Origin: Arcanobacterium phocae | Lineage (GTDB): Bacteria > Actinomycetota > Actinomycetes > Actinomycetales > Actinomycetaceae | Assembly (NCBI RefSeq): GCF_018913465.1 | Contig: NZ_JABAPM010000001.1 | Coordinates: forward strand, 186,001 to 250,000 | Length of the DNA: 64,000 nt | Direction of reading: 5' to 3' | In this document: piece after piece, positions 1-8,851 of the stretch | How positions within the stretch are numbered: position 1 is the first letter of the stretch | Layout of the letters: each line of letters begins with the position of its first letter | Made by a program: the position numbers and the translations under genes | The notes under the pieces: model-generated | What the model was told of the DNA's origin: nothing | Databases searched by the model: none | Seen by the model: the letters and a program-made list of their open reading frames with translations, nothing else

Positions 1-174
1 GATGAAGTTGTTGCACTGGCAGATCGTATCGCAGTTATGTATCGCGGAAAAATTATCGGTATCGTGCCGGCTGACACGTCACGTGATGCTCTCGGCTTGA
101 TGATGGCGGGTGTCCCACAGGAGGAAGCTTTGGCTTCGGCTGCTAAAGCATCCGCAAAGGAAGGTGCGAAATAA
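1..174 (+). CDS. C-terminal end of a sugar/nucleoside ABC transporter ATP-binding protein (partial)
   Basis: The window opens inside this gene; only the last 57 codons are present, in frame 1, ending in TAA at 172-174. The visible residues begin DEVVALADRIAVMYRGKIIG, the usual D-loop and H-loop distal part of an ABC ATPase (an aspartate-rich strand followed by RIAVMYRGKI). The tail is alanine- and lysine-rich. The stop overlaps the ATG of the next gene by one base (TAATG), so it is translationally coupled to two permeases. By family knowledge this is the duplicated ATPase that energises BmpA-type nucleoside or simple-sugar importers; the solute-binding lipoprotein would lie upstream, outside the window. 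Function as a nucleoside importer is inferred from the salvage genes downstream. Confidence 0.85.
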   Translation, partial: DEVVALADRIAVMYRGKIIGIVPADTSRDALGLMMAGVPQEEALASAAKASAKEGAK

Positions 175-1442
175 TGAGTAATAAAAAAACTACCTCTATT
201 ACCTCGGGGGCATGGATAAAAGCATTTTTCCATGTTGCGCCACGATCAGGCTGGCTCGTCGGAATTATCGCAGTACTCATTGCTTTTGCGCTTGGAGCTC
301 TCCTTATTCTCATCACCGGAGCTTCAGTGTTTGACGCTTATGTAGCGATGTTCAAGGGTTCAATCTTCAATGCGTCGGCCCTTAACCGTGGCCTCTCCTA
401 TGCATTGCGTCCTGCGATGGATTCGTTGTTCTTCGCAACACCACTCATTTTGGCTGGACTCGGCTTGGGATTCGGTTTCCGTGCTGGTTTGTTCAACATT
501 GGTGGTGCGGGACAAATCGTGTTCGGTGCGCTCGCAGCAATTTGGGTGTCTTTTAGCCTCAACTTGCCATACGGTCTCCATCTTCTTGTCGCTTTAATCG
601 CAGCCGCGATTGCCGGCGGTCTTTATGCTGGTATCGCGGGATATTTAAAGGCTAAAACTGGTGCAAATGAAGTCATCGTGACGATCATGTTGAACTCTAT
701 TGCCGGGCTTGCGTTAACGTATGTGTTGTCTTTGGATTCGTGGCACCAACCGGGGCAAAATAACCCAGTGACGCCAGTAGCATCAAAAACTGCAGCATTG
801 CCGGGATTACTGCCTTCCCCTTCGAAGATCCACCTAGGATTGATTATCGCCATTGTTGCGGTGTTCGTATATTGGTGGTTGCTTGAGCGCTCAACATTTG
901 GCTTCGAAGTGCGAGCCGTAGGAGCTAACCCACACGCAGCTCGCACTGCGGGTATGTCAATCGCTAAAGTCACTACGCTAACGATGGTGACATCAGGAAT
1001 TTTTACCGGGTTAGCTGGTGCAAATGAAGCTCTTGGAACCATGTATCAGGCAAACCAGGGCGTTACATCTGGAATTGCTGGAACGGTTGGTTTCGATGCG
1101 ATTACGGTTGCTTTGCTGGGGCGTAACAAGCCGATGGGAGTATTTTTCTCTGGTCTCTTGTTTGGCGCTTTCAAAGCCGGTGGCTATTCAATGCAGGCAC
1201 AGGGTGTGCCGATTGACATGGTACTGATCCTTGAGTCCGTCATTGTTTTGTTTATTGCAGCACCAGCACTTATCCGTTGGATGTTCCGGCTACCAAAGCC
1301 AGATGGAAAGGGTATCCGCGAGTATGCCGCATCGTTGAGTAACTCTGGACCGAAGCACAAGGCTGTTGCTATTAATGTTTCGACGCCGGAGGATTCTGCT
1401 TCAGATGACTCGCCTGCTAACGGAAAGGAGGCGCAAGAATAA
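174..1442 (+). CDS. nucleoside/simple-sugar ABC transporter permease (first of two)
   Basis: This 422-residue integral membrane protein has about ten hydrophobic segments and belongs to the BPD_transp_2 family (YufP/RbsC-like). Family-typical stretches are the glycine-rich AGLGLGFGFRAGLFNIGG near residue 95 and TGANEVIVTIMLN near residue 163, which lie in the cytoplasmic coupling region. A hydrophilic tail of about 45 residues rich in Ser, Pro and Asp ends the protein. It starts on an ATG that overlaps the ATPase stop and ends in TAA sharing a base with the next ATG, so ATPase, permease 1 and permease 2 form a tight operon. The cargo is most likely nucleosides, inferred from the cdd, deoA and deoC genes that follow; a sugar cargo cannot be excluded. 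Confidence 0.88.
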   Translation: MSNKKTTSITSGAWIKAFFHVAPRSGWLVGIIAVLIAFALGALLILITGASVFDAYVAMFKGSIFNASALNRGLSYALRPAMDSLFFATPLILAGLGLGFGFRAGLFNIGGAGQIVFGALAAIWVSFSLNLPYGLHLLVALIAAAIAGGLYAGIAGYLKAKTGANEVIVTIMLNSIAGLALTYVLSLDSWHQPGQNNPVTPVASKTAALPGLLPSPSKIHLGLIIAIVAVFVYWWLLERSTFGFEVRAVGANPHAARTAGMSIAKVTTLTMVTSGIFTGLAGANEALGTMYQANQGVTSGIAGTVGFDAITVALLGRNKPMGVFFSGLLFGAFKAGGYSMQAQGVPIDMVLILESVIVLFIAAPALIRWMFRLPKPDGKGIREYAASLSNSGPKHKAVAINVSTPEDSASDDSPANGKEAQE

Positions 1443-2767
1443 TGGAAAACCGTGGTTCTCAACAGTTATCAGCTCCACAAGTAGAAATCCCAGAGGCGCT
1501 CAACAATGAGGTCATCGGTAAAATCTCGTGGAAGTTCCCAATTACATATGGCTTTGCAACTCTACTTGCACTCTTTTTCGCACTTAGTGCTAGCGGTAAC
1601 GCGCGGCTTCGTCTAAACGACCGTGCATCTTCTGTCGATATCCCGGATATTATGGTGCCGGCAGTTGCAACGCTATGGGTCTTCTTTATACTCATCACAA
1701 TTGCCACTATATGGTCGGTAGTGTCCACTCTCAGCCGTGGAAAGTACGGAAAAACTGGACGAATTCTCGACGTTATCTCAACTATTGTTGTCGCTGTCCT
1801 GACAGTATTTGGCTTCCTCGTCTTTGCTGGCGCTGGTTCGGCTGGAGCTATTACACTCACATCCACGCTTGGTATTACCGTCGCCATATCTACTCCGCTT
1901 ATCTTCGGTGCCCTTTCTGGCGTTGTTTGTGAGCATGTGGGAGTTGTCAACATCGCGATTGAAGGACAGCTGTTGGTTGGTGCATTCGTTGGCGTCATGG
2001 CAGCATCGTTCTTCAAGACTCCTTACGTGGGTCTACTAGCTGCGCCGCTTGCAGGTGCCCTTGTTGGTTCCTTACTGGCTTTGTTCTCGGTTAAGTACGG
2101 TGTAGACCAAATCATTGTCGGCGTTGTCCTCAACGTATTGTGCCTCGGCTTGACCACGTTCTTCTATGGAACGCTCATGTCAGATAATGCGGAAGTTCTC
2201 AACACAAACCAATATTCATTGCCAACAATCCGCATCCCATTCTTAGCAGAGATTCCGATTATTGGTCCGATGCTCTTTGACCAGACAATTTTGGTCTATA
2301 TTATGTACATCGCGGTTGCGTTGCTAACCGTGTTCCTTTACCGGTCACGTTGGGGATTACGGATGCGCGCATGTGGTGAGCATCCACGCGCCGCCGATAC
2401 CGTCGGTATTAACGTCAATCGTACCCGTATCCGGAATACGATCTTCGGTTCGGCAATTGCCGGCCTTGGTGGAGCATTCTTCACGATCGGCCAAGGATTG
2501 GCGTTCACCGATAATATGTCGGCCGGAAACGGATATATTGCGTTGGCTGCAATGATCCTCGGAAAGTGGCATCCTGTCGGGGCGCTCGGAGCTGCGGGAA
2601 TGTTCGGCTTCGCAAAGGCTGTTGCACTGTTGATGCCGAATTTGCACGGTGGAATTCCATCGCAGCTGGTTAATATGATTCCTTACATCATTACCGTTAT
2701 CGCCGTGGCCGGCTTCGTCGGCAAGTCACGACCGCCAGCAGCAGAAAACATTCCTTACATTAAGTAA
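1442..2767 (+). CDS. nucleoside/simple-sugar ABC transporter permease (second of two)
   Basis: A 441-residue polytopic membrane protein of the same permease family as its upstream neighbour, but of the YufQ-like subgroup. An N-terminal cytosolic stretch of about 35 residues precedes the first membrane segment. The coupling region contains GVVCEHVGVVNIAIEGQLL near residue 160 and the diagnostic LRMRACGEHPRAADTVGIN near residue 305. It overlaps the previous gene by one base. It would pair with that permease to form the heteromeric membrane channel. After its stop comes a strong hairpin and then cytidine deaminase, so the importer and the catabolic enzymes are probably one transcription unit with possible processing or attenuation between them. 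Confidence 0.88.
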   Translation: MENRGSQQLSAPQVEIPEALNNEVIGKISWKFPITYGFATLLALFFALSASGNARLRLNDRASSVDIPDIMVPAVATLWVFFILITIATIWSVVSTLSRGKYGKTGRILDVISTIVVAVLTVFGFLVFAGAGSAGAITLTSTLGITVAISTPLIFGALSGVVCEHVGVVNIAIEGQLLVGAFVGVMAASFFKTPYVGLLAAPLAGALVGSLLALFSVKYGVDQIIVGVVLNVLCLGLTTFFYGTLMSDNAEVLNTNQYSLPTIRIPFLAEIPIIGPMLFDQTILVYIMYIAVALLTVFLYRSRWGLRMRACGEHPRAADTVGINVNRTRIRNTIFGSAIAGLGGAFFTIGQGLAFTDNMSAGNGYIALAAMILGKWHPVGALGAAGMFGFAKAVALLMPNLHGGIPSQLVNMIPYIITVIAVAGFVGKSRPPAAENIPYIK

Positions 2768-2780
2768 ACAATTTGTGGAT

Positions 2781-2807
2781 CGGTGGGCCGGCTTTGCCGG
2801 CTCACCG
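2781..2807. other. intercistronic hairpin between permease and cdd
   Basis: The arms CGGTGGGCCGGC and GCCGGCTCACCG form a 12-bp stem with one G-T wobble around a TTT loop. There is no T-run after it, so it does not look like a normal intrinsic terminator. It sits just before the cdd ribosome-binding site. It may stabilise the upstream transporter mRNA or set expression ratios; that role is inference. Confidence 0.6.
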
Positions 2808-2832
2808 CTCGTTTCAGATGAAAGAAGTCGAA

Positions 2833-3288
2833 ATGCCAGAAATCAACTGGGAAGAACTAAAAGAGCTTGCCATCGAAGCTATGAAGACTGCGTACGCGCC
2901 ATACTCGGGCTATCCAGTCGGCGCGGCAGCTTTGGTAGATGATGGTCGTCTTGTATCAGGTTGCAACGTCGAAAACGCATCAACCGGGCTTGGTACATGT
3001 GCAGAAAATGGTCTGGTCTCGATGCTTCACCGCACCGGTGGTGGCCGCCTAGTCGCATTTTACTGCGTCAACGGTAACGAAGAAGTTATCGTACCGTGTG
3101 GGCGCTGCCGTCAGCTACTTTACGAACATGGTGGGCCAAATCTGCTCGTCACAATGCCAACCGGAATTATGCGGATGGACGAGGTACTGCCACAAGGCTT
3201 CACACCGGCGGATCTTGCCCAAGTAGAGTCGAGCCTGATCAAGATTGATACCCCATACGCGTTACGCGAATCCGAAGATACGAAATAA
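2833..3288 (+). CDS. cdd: cytidine deaminase
   Basis: This 151-residue enzyme deaminates cytidine and deoxycytidine to uridine and deoxyuridine. The zinc site is visible: CNVENAS near residue 44, C56-A-E58 (TCAEN, glutamate as proton shuttle) and PCGRC with C89 and C92. It is therefore the three-cysteine tetrameric type of cytidine deaminase. I place the start at the ATG at 2833 because AAAGAAG lies about six bases upstream; a longer reading frame back to 2773 would run through the intercistronic hairpin and add residues not typical of the family. It stands between the transporter and thymidine phosphorylase, which fits a pyrimidine nucleoside scavenging operon. Confidence 0.93.
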   Translation: MPEINWEELKELAIEAMKTAYAPYSGYPVGAAALVDDGRLVSGCNVENASTGLGTCAENGLVSMLHRTGGGRLVAFYCVNGNEEVIVPCGRCRQLLYEHGGPNLLVTMPTGIMRMDEVLPQGFTPADLAQVESSLIKIDTPYALRESEDTK

Positions 3289-3302
3289 ATACAGGAGCAG
3301 TT

Positions 3303-4592
3303 ATGGCAGAAAAATTTGATGTAGTTGATATCATTCGCGCAAAGCGGGATAAGTCGAAGCTATCGAAAGAAGAAATCGATTGGACCATTGATGCCTACAC
3401 TCGTGGCGTCGTTGGTGATGAGCAGATGGCAGCATTGGCCATGGCAATTTTCCTTAACGGTATGGATCGGGAAGAAATTGCTCAATGGACACACGCCATG
3501 ATTGAGTCTGGCGAACGGATGGACTTCTCCAGTCTCGGACGTATCACCGCCGATAAACATTCAACTGGAGGCGTAGGCGACAAGATCACGTTGCCACTTG
3601 CTCCACTAGTAGCTGTTTATGGCGTTGCAGTTCCGCAGCTGTCGGGACGCGGTCTAGGACATACTGGAGGTACGCTAGATAAGCTCGAAGCAATTCCAGG
3701 CTGGCGTGCTGCTTTGTCCAATGAAGAAATTATGCATCAGCTTGGCCTGGAAGGCCCGGGCGCTGTGATTTGTGCGGCTGGATCCGGACTAGCACCAGCT
3801 GATAAGAAGCTGTATGCACTGCGAGACATTACCTCAACCGTTGATTGTATTCCGCTCATCGCCTCATCGATTATGTCGAAGAAGATCGCCGAAGGAACGC
3901 ATTCCCTAGTCCTTGATGTCAAGGTTGGCTCTGGCGCATTCATGAAGGATCTTGCCAAGGCTCAAGAACTAGCCCGGACAATGGTTGATCTGGGAACTGA
4001 TGCGGGAGTGAAGACCACTGCCTTGCTGACAGATATGTCTACACCACTTGGAATGAAGATTGGTAACGGTCTTGAAGTCGAAGAATCTGTTGAAGTTCTT
4101 GCAGGCGGTGGCCCTTCCGACGTCGTCGAACTGACCCTAGCGTTGGCTCGCGAAATGCTGACAGCAGCAGGCCAGCCCGATGCAGATATCGAAGCTGCGC
4201 TTAAGGATGGTCGCGCGATGGACGTATGGCGCAAGATGATTCAAGCACAAGGCGGAGATCCTGATGCGGCGATGCCGGTCGCTAAGCATACGCATGATGT
4301 TGTGGCAGAAGCTGACGGTGTGCTTTCTACTCTCGATGCACTCTCTGTTGGCGTAGCATCGTGGCGTCTCGGTGCAGGACGTGCATTTAAGGAAGAACCA
4401 GTCCAGTTGGCAGCTGGAATTGAACTATTCGCCAAGCCCGGTGACACAGTAAAGAAGGGGCAAAAGCTCATGACTCTCCACACCGATGATGAGTCGCGAA
4501 TTGAGCGTGCGCTGGCTTCTCTCGACGGCGGAATCGTTATCGGTGGCGAATATCAGCCACAAGAATCTGTCGTTTTAGACCGTATTTCATAG
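3303..4592 (+). CDS. deoA: thymidine/pyrimidine-nucleoside phosphorylase
   Basis: A 429-residue cytosolic enzyme that splits thymidine, deoxyuridine or uridine with phosphate into the base and (deoxy)ribose-1-phosphate. The family signature SGRGLGHTGGTLDKLEAIPG is intact at residues 114-133, and the phosphate-binding KHSTGGVGDK is at about 85-94. The order is an N-terminal helical domain, the glycosyltransferase family 3 alpha/beta domain and the C-terminal PYNP domain. AGGAG lies upstream of the ATG. It follows cdd by 14 bases and precedes deoC. I cannot distinguish strict thymidine phosphorylase from broader pyrimidine specificity by eye. Confidence 0.93.
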   Translation: MAEKFDVVDIIRAKRDKSKLSKEEIDWTIDAYTRGVVGDEQMAALAMAIFLNGMDREEIAQWTHAMIESGERMDFSSLGRITADKHSTGGVGDKITLPLAPLVAVYGVAVPQLSGRGLGHTGGTLDKLEAIPGWRAALSNEEIMHQLGLEGPGAVICAAGSGLAPADKKLYALRDITSTVDCIPLIASSIMSKKIAEGTHSLVLDVKVGSGAFMKDLAKAQELARTMVDLGTDAGVKTTALLTDMSTPLGMKIGNGLEVEESVEVLAGGGPSDVVELTLALAREMLTAAGQPDADIEAALKDGRAMDVWRKMIQAQGGDPDAAMPVAKHTHDVVAEADGVLSTLDALSVGVASWRLGAGRAFKEEPVQLAAGIELFAKPGDTVKKGQKLMTLHTDDESRIERALASLDGGIVIGGEYQPQESVVLDRIS

Positions 4593-4643
4593 CTAAAAAT
4601 AGAAGATCAAGGGCAATAGCCTTTGCAGAGAAAAGGAGAAATC

Positions 4644-5306
4644 GTGGCAACACGTGAAGAAGTAGCAGGCATCGTAGATCATACTTTGCTGAAGCCAGAA
4701 GCAACCATGGATGACGTTAAGAAGCTTATCGAGGATGCAAAGAAACTGGGCACATACTCAGTTTGCGTCTCACCTTCGATGCTTCCACTTCCAGAAGAAA
4801 TCGAGATGGGTGACGTTAAACTCGCCGTCGTCTGCGGTTTCCCATCTGGCGCAGTCGCCTCTGAAATCAAAGCCGCTGAAGCTGCCCGTGCAGTAGCAGC
4901 AGGCGCAGACGAAGTCGATATGGTTATCAACGTTGGCTTAGCAAAGGAAGGCGCTTGGGAAGAGCTCGAATACGACATCGCCGTCGTTCGTGACGCTATC
5001 CCATATGCGGTACTCAAGGTCATTATCGAATCGGCTGCATTGACGGATGAAGAAATCGAAAAGACCTGTGAAGCTGCAATGAACGCTGGTGCAGATTTCG
5101 TGAAGACGTCCACCGGCTTCCACCCAGCTGGTGGAGCTTCAGTTCATGCCATTGAGATCATGAAGAAGACCGTGGGCGACGAACTAGAGATTAAGGCGTC
5201 TGGCGGTATTCATGATGGTGCATTCGCATTGGAGCTTATGAAGGCTGGCGCAACTCGACTCGGTCTATCAGGCACCCAGAAGGTTCTCGATACTCTCCCA
5301 GAGTGA
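4644..5306 (+). CDS. deoC: deoxyribose-phosphate aldolase
   Basis: This class I aldolase of 220 residues cleaves 2-deoxyribose-5-phosphate to glyceraldehyde-3-phosphate and acetaldehyde, the exit of deoxynucleoside carbon into glycolysis. The Schiff-base lysine lies in DFVKTSTGF (K154); [10 protein letters not shown] opens the TIM barrel, and IKASGGI near residue 195 supplies the phosphate-binding loop. I choose the GTG at 4644 because AAAGGAGAA lies just upstream; a TTG at 4623 would lie before that ribosome-binding site. It closes the operon that begins with the importer and is followed by two hairpins. Confidence 0.93.
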   Translation: MATREEVAGIVDHTLLKPEATMDDVKKLIEDAKKLGTYSVCVSPSMLPLPEEIEMGDVKLAVVCGFPSGAVASEIKAAEAARAVAAGADEVDMVINVGLAKEGAWEELEYDIAVVRDAIPYAVLKVIIESAALTDEEIEKTCEAAMNAGADFVKTSTGFHPAGGASVHAIEIMKKTVGDELEIKASGGIHDGAFALELMKAGATRLGLSGTQKVLDTLPE

Positions 5307-5331
5307 GCAAGAGTAGCCTCATAGTATAGCG

Positions 5332-5375
5332 GAAATAGCGCAAACTCAGGCGGAAGTCTGGATTTGCGCTATTTC
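5332..5375. terminator. putative bidirectional terminator after deoC
   Basis: The arms GAAATAGCGCAAA and TTTGCGCTATTTC are a perfect 13-bp inverted repeat around an 18-base loop that can form a small CAG/CTG inner pairing. It lies between the converging deoC and phosphohexomutase genes. The T-run is weak, so strength is uncertain. Confidence 0.7.
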
Positions 5376-5401
5376 TACATTTGTTGTGATTACCGGTGTC
5401 A

Positions 5402-5455
5402 TATAACTGTGCGGGCTAGCCAGAGTTTCTTCTGACTAGCCCGCACCAAGTTATA
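5402..5455. terminator. second long hairpin between deoC and pgm
   Basis: The inner arms GTGCGGGCTAG (5409-5419) and CTAGCCCGCAC (5436-5446) pair perfectly, with CAGA/TCTG closing the loop. The outer arms TATAACT and AGTTATA add seven pairs across a two-base bulge. It lies nine bases beyond the end of the minus-strand phosphohexomutase gene and is best read as that gene's terminator, probably working in both directions with the hairpin at 5332. Confidence 0.7.
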
Positions 5456-5463
5456 CGAAACAA

Positions 5464-7152
5464 TCAGCCAAGTTTGAGAACGTCGCCCATTTCAGCCTTG
5501 AATCGGGTGAGTCGCTCCGAAGCGAGAGTGCGCACCTCGTTAATATCGCGGCCTTCGAGTGGCACGATAACTTCGAGGTAGCACTTAACCTTTGGCTCGG
5601 TACCCGATGGACGCACAATCGCCCGATCACCGTCTTCAGTGCGTAGAACCATCGCATTCGTTGGCGGTAACTGATCGGTGCCGTTGGATAGGTCGACGAC
5701 GGAGGACACAGCAGATCCCAGCAATACCTTTGGCGGGTTGCTGCGAACCTTGTCCATGGTGGCTGGGATAATCGACAAATCGTCGACGCGAATGGTCACT
5801 GGGGCAGTGAGGTATAGTGCACCAATATTGGTAGCGATCCGATCGAGTTCGTCACGCAAACCCTTGTTTTGAGTCTTGAGTGTGGCAGCGGTTTGCGCAA
5901 TAAGTAGACCGGCAGACAGGCCATCCTTATCTTTAACGTGTTCTGGATCAACACAGAAACCGATAGCTTCTTCGTAACCGAAGCTGATGTTGTGTGCTCG
6001 TGAAATCCACTTAAATCCGGTCAGCGTCGCTTCATAATCGAGTCCATGATGATGCGCAATCTGTTCGAGAAGCTGTGAAGATACGATCGAGTTAGCGAGG
6101 GTACCGTTGCCACCTTCTGCTGCGATGCGGGCAGCTACCTGTTCTCCCAGGAGAGAGCCGATTTCATCGCCGGAAAGCTGGGCCCACTCACCGTTGATCG
6201 GCACAGCTGCCGAAGCACGGTCAGCATCTGGGTCAGAGGCGATAACTAGATCTGCATTCTCTTTTTTGGCTAGTGCGATAGCTAGGTCAAGTGCGCCAGG
6301 TTCTTCTGGGTTCGGGAAAGAAACCGTTGGGAAGTCTGGATCTGGAGTATTTTGTTCGGCTACTTCGACGACGTCCTTGAAGCCGGCATCTGCTAGGACA
6401 CGACGCATAACTTCCGCGCCTACACCGTGCATTGCAGTGTAGACGATCTTAACATCACGTGGAGTGTCAGGGGAGATTGTTGCAACGGTTGTGGAAACGT
6501 AGGTATCGATAAACTCTTCATCAATGACACCCCAGCCTGATTCGGCTAGCTTAATTTCATCCGCAGCCGGAGCAGACTTAATATATGCAGCAATTTCCGA
6601 ATCAACCGGCGGCACAATTTGAGAGCCGCGACCGTTTTCGTCGATTGCACGTCCGCCGGTATAGACTTTGTAGCCGTTATCTTGTGCTGGGTTGTGCGAT
6701 GCGGTGACCATAACGCCAGCGTCAGCATCGAAGTGACGCACTGCGAATGCGAGAACTGGAGTAGGAAGTGCGCGTGGCATAATCTTTGCGCGCATGCCCG
6801 CAGCCGTCACGATTGCTGCGGTATCAGCAGCGAAGTCTGCAGAGTTATATCGGGCATCGTATCCGATGACGACGAGGGCATCATCGCCGACCTTTTCTTT
6901 CAACCATGCGGTTAATCCGTAAGCGGCACGGCGTACGACGGCGCGATTCATGCGGTGCGGTCCACCCGCCATACAGCCACGCAAACCAGCTGTGCCGAAC
7001 TCCAGGAATCCTTGGAAACGATCAGTAAGCTCAGCCTCGGCTACTTTATCGCCGCCTTGAGCTTTGCTCAGTAGCTCAGCAACTTCAGCGGCAGTGTTTT
7101 TATCAGGATCGTGAGCAATCCATTCTTCTACTTCGGTAACGTTATACGACAT
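5464..7152 (-). CDS. alpha-D-phosphohexomutase family enzyme, probable phosphopentomutase/phosphoglucomutase
   Basis: A 562-residue four-domain phosphosugar mutase. The phosphoserine loop TASHNPAQDNGYKVY places the catalytic serine at about residue 152; TAGLRG (54-59) is the substrate-entry motif, ASDPDADR near 307-314 binds magnesium and RPSGTEPKVKCYLE near the C-terminus binds the substrate phosphate. Length and the TAGLRG motif match the PGM2 branch, members of which act as phosphopentomutases as well as phosphoglucomutases. AAGGAGAAAC precedes the ATG. It lies directly downstream of purine nucleoside phosphorylase on the same strand and opposite deoA/deoC, and no classical DeoB is visible, so a role converting (deoxy)ribose-1-phosphate to the 5-phosphate is likely. 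A general glucose-phosphate role is equally allowed by the sequence. Confidence 0.85.
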   Translation of the reverse strand: MSYNVTEVEEWIAHDPDKNTAAEVAELLSKAQGGDKVAEAELTDRFQGFLEFGTAGLRGCMAGGPHRMNRAVVRRAAYGLTAWLKEKVGDDALVVIGYDARYNSADFAADTAAIVTAAGMRAKIMPRALPTPVLAFAVRHFDADAGVMVTASHNPAQDNGYKVYTGGRAIDENGRGSQIVPPVDSEIAAYIKSAPAADEIKLAESGWGVIDEEFIDTYVSTTVATISPDTPRDVKIVYTAMHGVGAEVMRRVLADAGFKDVVEVAEQNTPDPDFPTVSFPNPEEPGALDLAIALAKKENADLVIASDPDADRASAAVPINGEWAQLSGDEIGSLLGEQVAARIAAEGGNGTLANSIVSSQLLEQIAHHHGLDYEATLTGFKWISRAHNISFGYEEAIGFCVDPEHVKDKDGLSAGLLIAQTAATLKTQNKGLRDELDRIATNIGALYLTAPVTIRVDDLSIIPATMDKVRSNPPKVLLGSAVSSVVDLSNGTDQLPPTNAMVLRTEDGDRAIVRPSGTEPKVKCYLEVIVPLEGRDINEVRTLASERLTRFKAEMGDVLKLG

Positions 7153-7186
7153 GTTTCTCCTTCAATAAATGTTCGTCAATCGTGCG

Positions 7187-8011
7187 TCAGAGCACGGTCG
7201 TAGAAATGCGTTCAATAATGTCAGCTAGTAAACGTGAAATACGCGGACCAGCTGCGGCGCCAGCTTCAAGCACTTCTTTGTGGTTAAGCTTTGTTGGTGC
7301 AAATCCGGCAGCGTGATTGGTAACTAACGAAATGCCAAGAACTTCGATGTCGGCTTCAGCTGCTGCGATAGCTTCAAGCGCGGTAGACATTCCGACGAGA
7401 TCCCCGCCAAGAATCCGCGCCATCTTGACTTCAGCGGGAGTTTCGTAATGGGGACCAGGGAATTGAGTGTAGACACCTTCCGGTAAACTCGGATCAACTT
7501 CGTGTGCAATAGTGCGCAGGCGCTGTGAGTAGGCATCTGTTAAATCAACGAAGTGTGCCCCTTCAATTGGGGAAGTGCCAGTAAGATTGATGTGATCCTT
7601 GATCAGCACCGCAGTTCCGGCTCCCCATTCGGTAACCGTTGAGCCACAGCCGTTGGTTAAGATACAAACTTTAACTCCAGCGGCGGCAGCGGTACGTACA
7701 CCATGTGCAACTGCGCGTACGCCTTTTCCTTCGTAATAGTGAGTACGGGCCCCTAACACGAGGGCATGATGGCCTGACTTGAGTTTGATTGACGTGATCT
7801 TTCCGCCATGTCCCGCAACTGCAGCGGCGTGGAAGCCAGGAATATCTTGAGCATCAACCTCAGCGACTACATCTCCAATGAGTTGGGCTGCGCCGCCCCA
7901 CCCAGAGCCGAGAGTTAATGCAATATCATGGTGCGATACGCCGGTCTTTTCCGCAATGACTTTTGCTGCTTTATTGGCTAGGTCTTGCGGTGAAATTTCA
8001 GTATTTTCCAT
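7187..8011 (-). CDS. punA: purine-nucleoside phosphorylase
   Basis: This 274-residue enzyme of the trimeric (PNP-I) class converts inosine and guanosine (and deoxy forms) with phosphate to the base and ribose-1-phosphate. Visible motifs are LTLGSGWGGAA near residue 33 (phosphate loop), TNGCGS, PGPHYETPAEV (purine and ribose site), VGMSTALEAI and TNHAAGFAP. It lies 34 bases upstream of the phosphomutase on the same strand, so both steps of purine nucleoside sugar recovery are adjacent. No Shine-Dalgarno sequence is obvious before the ATG; TAGTAT sits about six bases upstream of it on the coding strand, which would fit leaderless transcription, a common actinobacterial arrangement, but this is inference. 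Confidence 0.92.
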   Translation of the reverse strand: MENTEISPQDLANKAAKVIAEKTGVSHHDIALTLGSGWGGAAQLIGDVVAEVDAQDIPGFHAAAVAGHGGKITSIKLKSGHHALVLGARTHYYEGKGVRAVAHGVRTAAAAGVKVCILTNGCGSTVTEWGAGTAVLIKDHINLTGTSPIEGAHFVDLTDAYSQRLRTIAHEVDPSLPEGVYTQFPGPHYETPAEVKMARILGGDLVGMSTALEAIAAAEADIEVLGISLVTNHAAGFAPTKLNHKEVLEAGAAAGPRISRLLADIIERISTTVL

Positions 8012-8120
8012 AGGTAAATACTACCAAAAACCAGCAGTCATTAGGGTAGTAACCATCGCCGTCGTCACATAAAATGGGGAGCTGTGATGTTAAGATTGTG
8101 ACCAAAAGGATATATCTCTT

Positions 8121-8762
8121 ATGACTGTTAACCACTCCGAACTCCGCGACAAAGAAGCGGGTAGATCAGATATGGTTCAAAAAATCCTCGCTGATTTTGA
8201 CTCAAGTGAAACTGTATTCGAGAACTCAGATAGGGCAGTGGCAGTGTTCGGATCAGCCCGGTTATCTTCGGAAAACCCCTACTATCAGGTTGCGCGAGAG
8301 CTCGGACGGAACTTAGCTCAGCATGACATTTCTGTTGTGACAGGTGGCGGGCCTGGAATCATGGAAGCAGTAAACCGCGGCGCTCACGAAGCAAATGGAA
8401 CCTCTATCGGGCTAGGAATCGAGATACCGTACGAGGTAACTTTGAATGAATATGTTGATCGGGGCATGGCGTTCCACTATTTTTTCACCCGGAAAGTTAT
8501 GTGCACCAAACATGTAACCGGATTCGTCGTGTTCCCAGGAGGGTTTGGCACTCTTGATGAGTTGTTTGAGATTTTAACGCTTGAACAAAATCATAAGATA
8601 ACGAATTATCCGATTGTTTTGGTAGGTACATCGTATTGGGCCGGACTTATCGAATGGTTGCGTGGTTCGATGCTGAGCGAGGGGCTAATTTCTCCGGACT
8701 GTTTGAAATTGCTGAGGATAGTGGATACTGCCGACGACGCAGTGAAGATCTTTACTCCTTGA
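8121..8762 (+). CDS. LOG family protein (TIGR00730), nucleoside-5'-monophosphate phosphoribohydrolase-like
   Basis: A 213-residue protein of the lysine-decarboxylase-like LOG family. The diagnostic motif PGGFGTLDELFE and the upstream VVTGGGPGIMEAVNRGA are intact. Characterised members hydrolyse cytokinin riboside 5'-monophosphates or, in bacteria, purine nucleoside 5'-monophosphates to base and ribose-5-phosphate. An N-terminal extension of about 35 residues precedes the Rossmann core, as in actinobacterial members. AAAGGA is upstream of the ATG with rather long spacing. It is divergent from punA and stands before the DUF3117 gene. The precise substrate cannot be read from sequence. Confidence 0.85.
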   Translation: MTVNHSELRDKEAGRSDMVQKILADFDSSETVFENSDRAVAVFGSARLSSENPYYQVARELGRNLAQHDISVVTGGGPGIMEAVNRGAHEANGTSIGLGIEIPYEVTLNEYVDRGMAFHYFFTRKVMCTKHVTGFVVFPGGFGTLDELFEILTLEQNHKITNYPIVLVGTSYWAGLIEWLRGSMLSEGLISPDCLKLLRIVDTADDAVKIFTP

Positions 8763-8851
8763 CAGTATTGATGGACCATTTTTGCTAGAAAAAGGAAAAA
8801 ATAGACTAGACTGTTAGGTAACAGCCGATCTGGCTTACGAGAGGAGTTCTC

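Noticed and set aside
2773-2832. Longer N-terminus for cytidine deaminase
   Set aside because: It would pass through the intercistronic hairpin and precede the clear AAAGAAG site at 2821.
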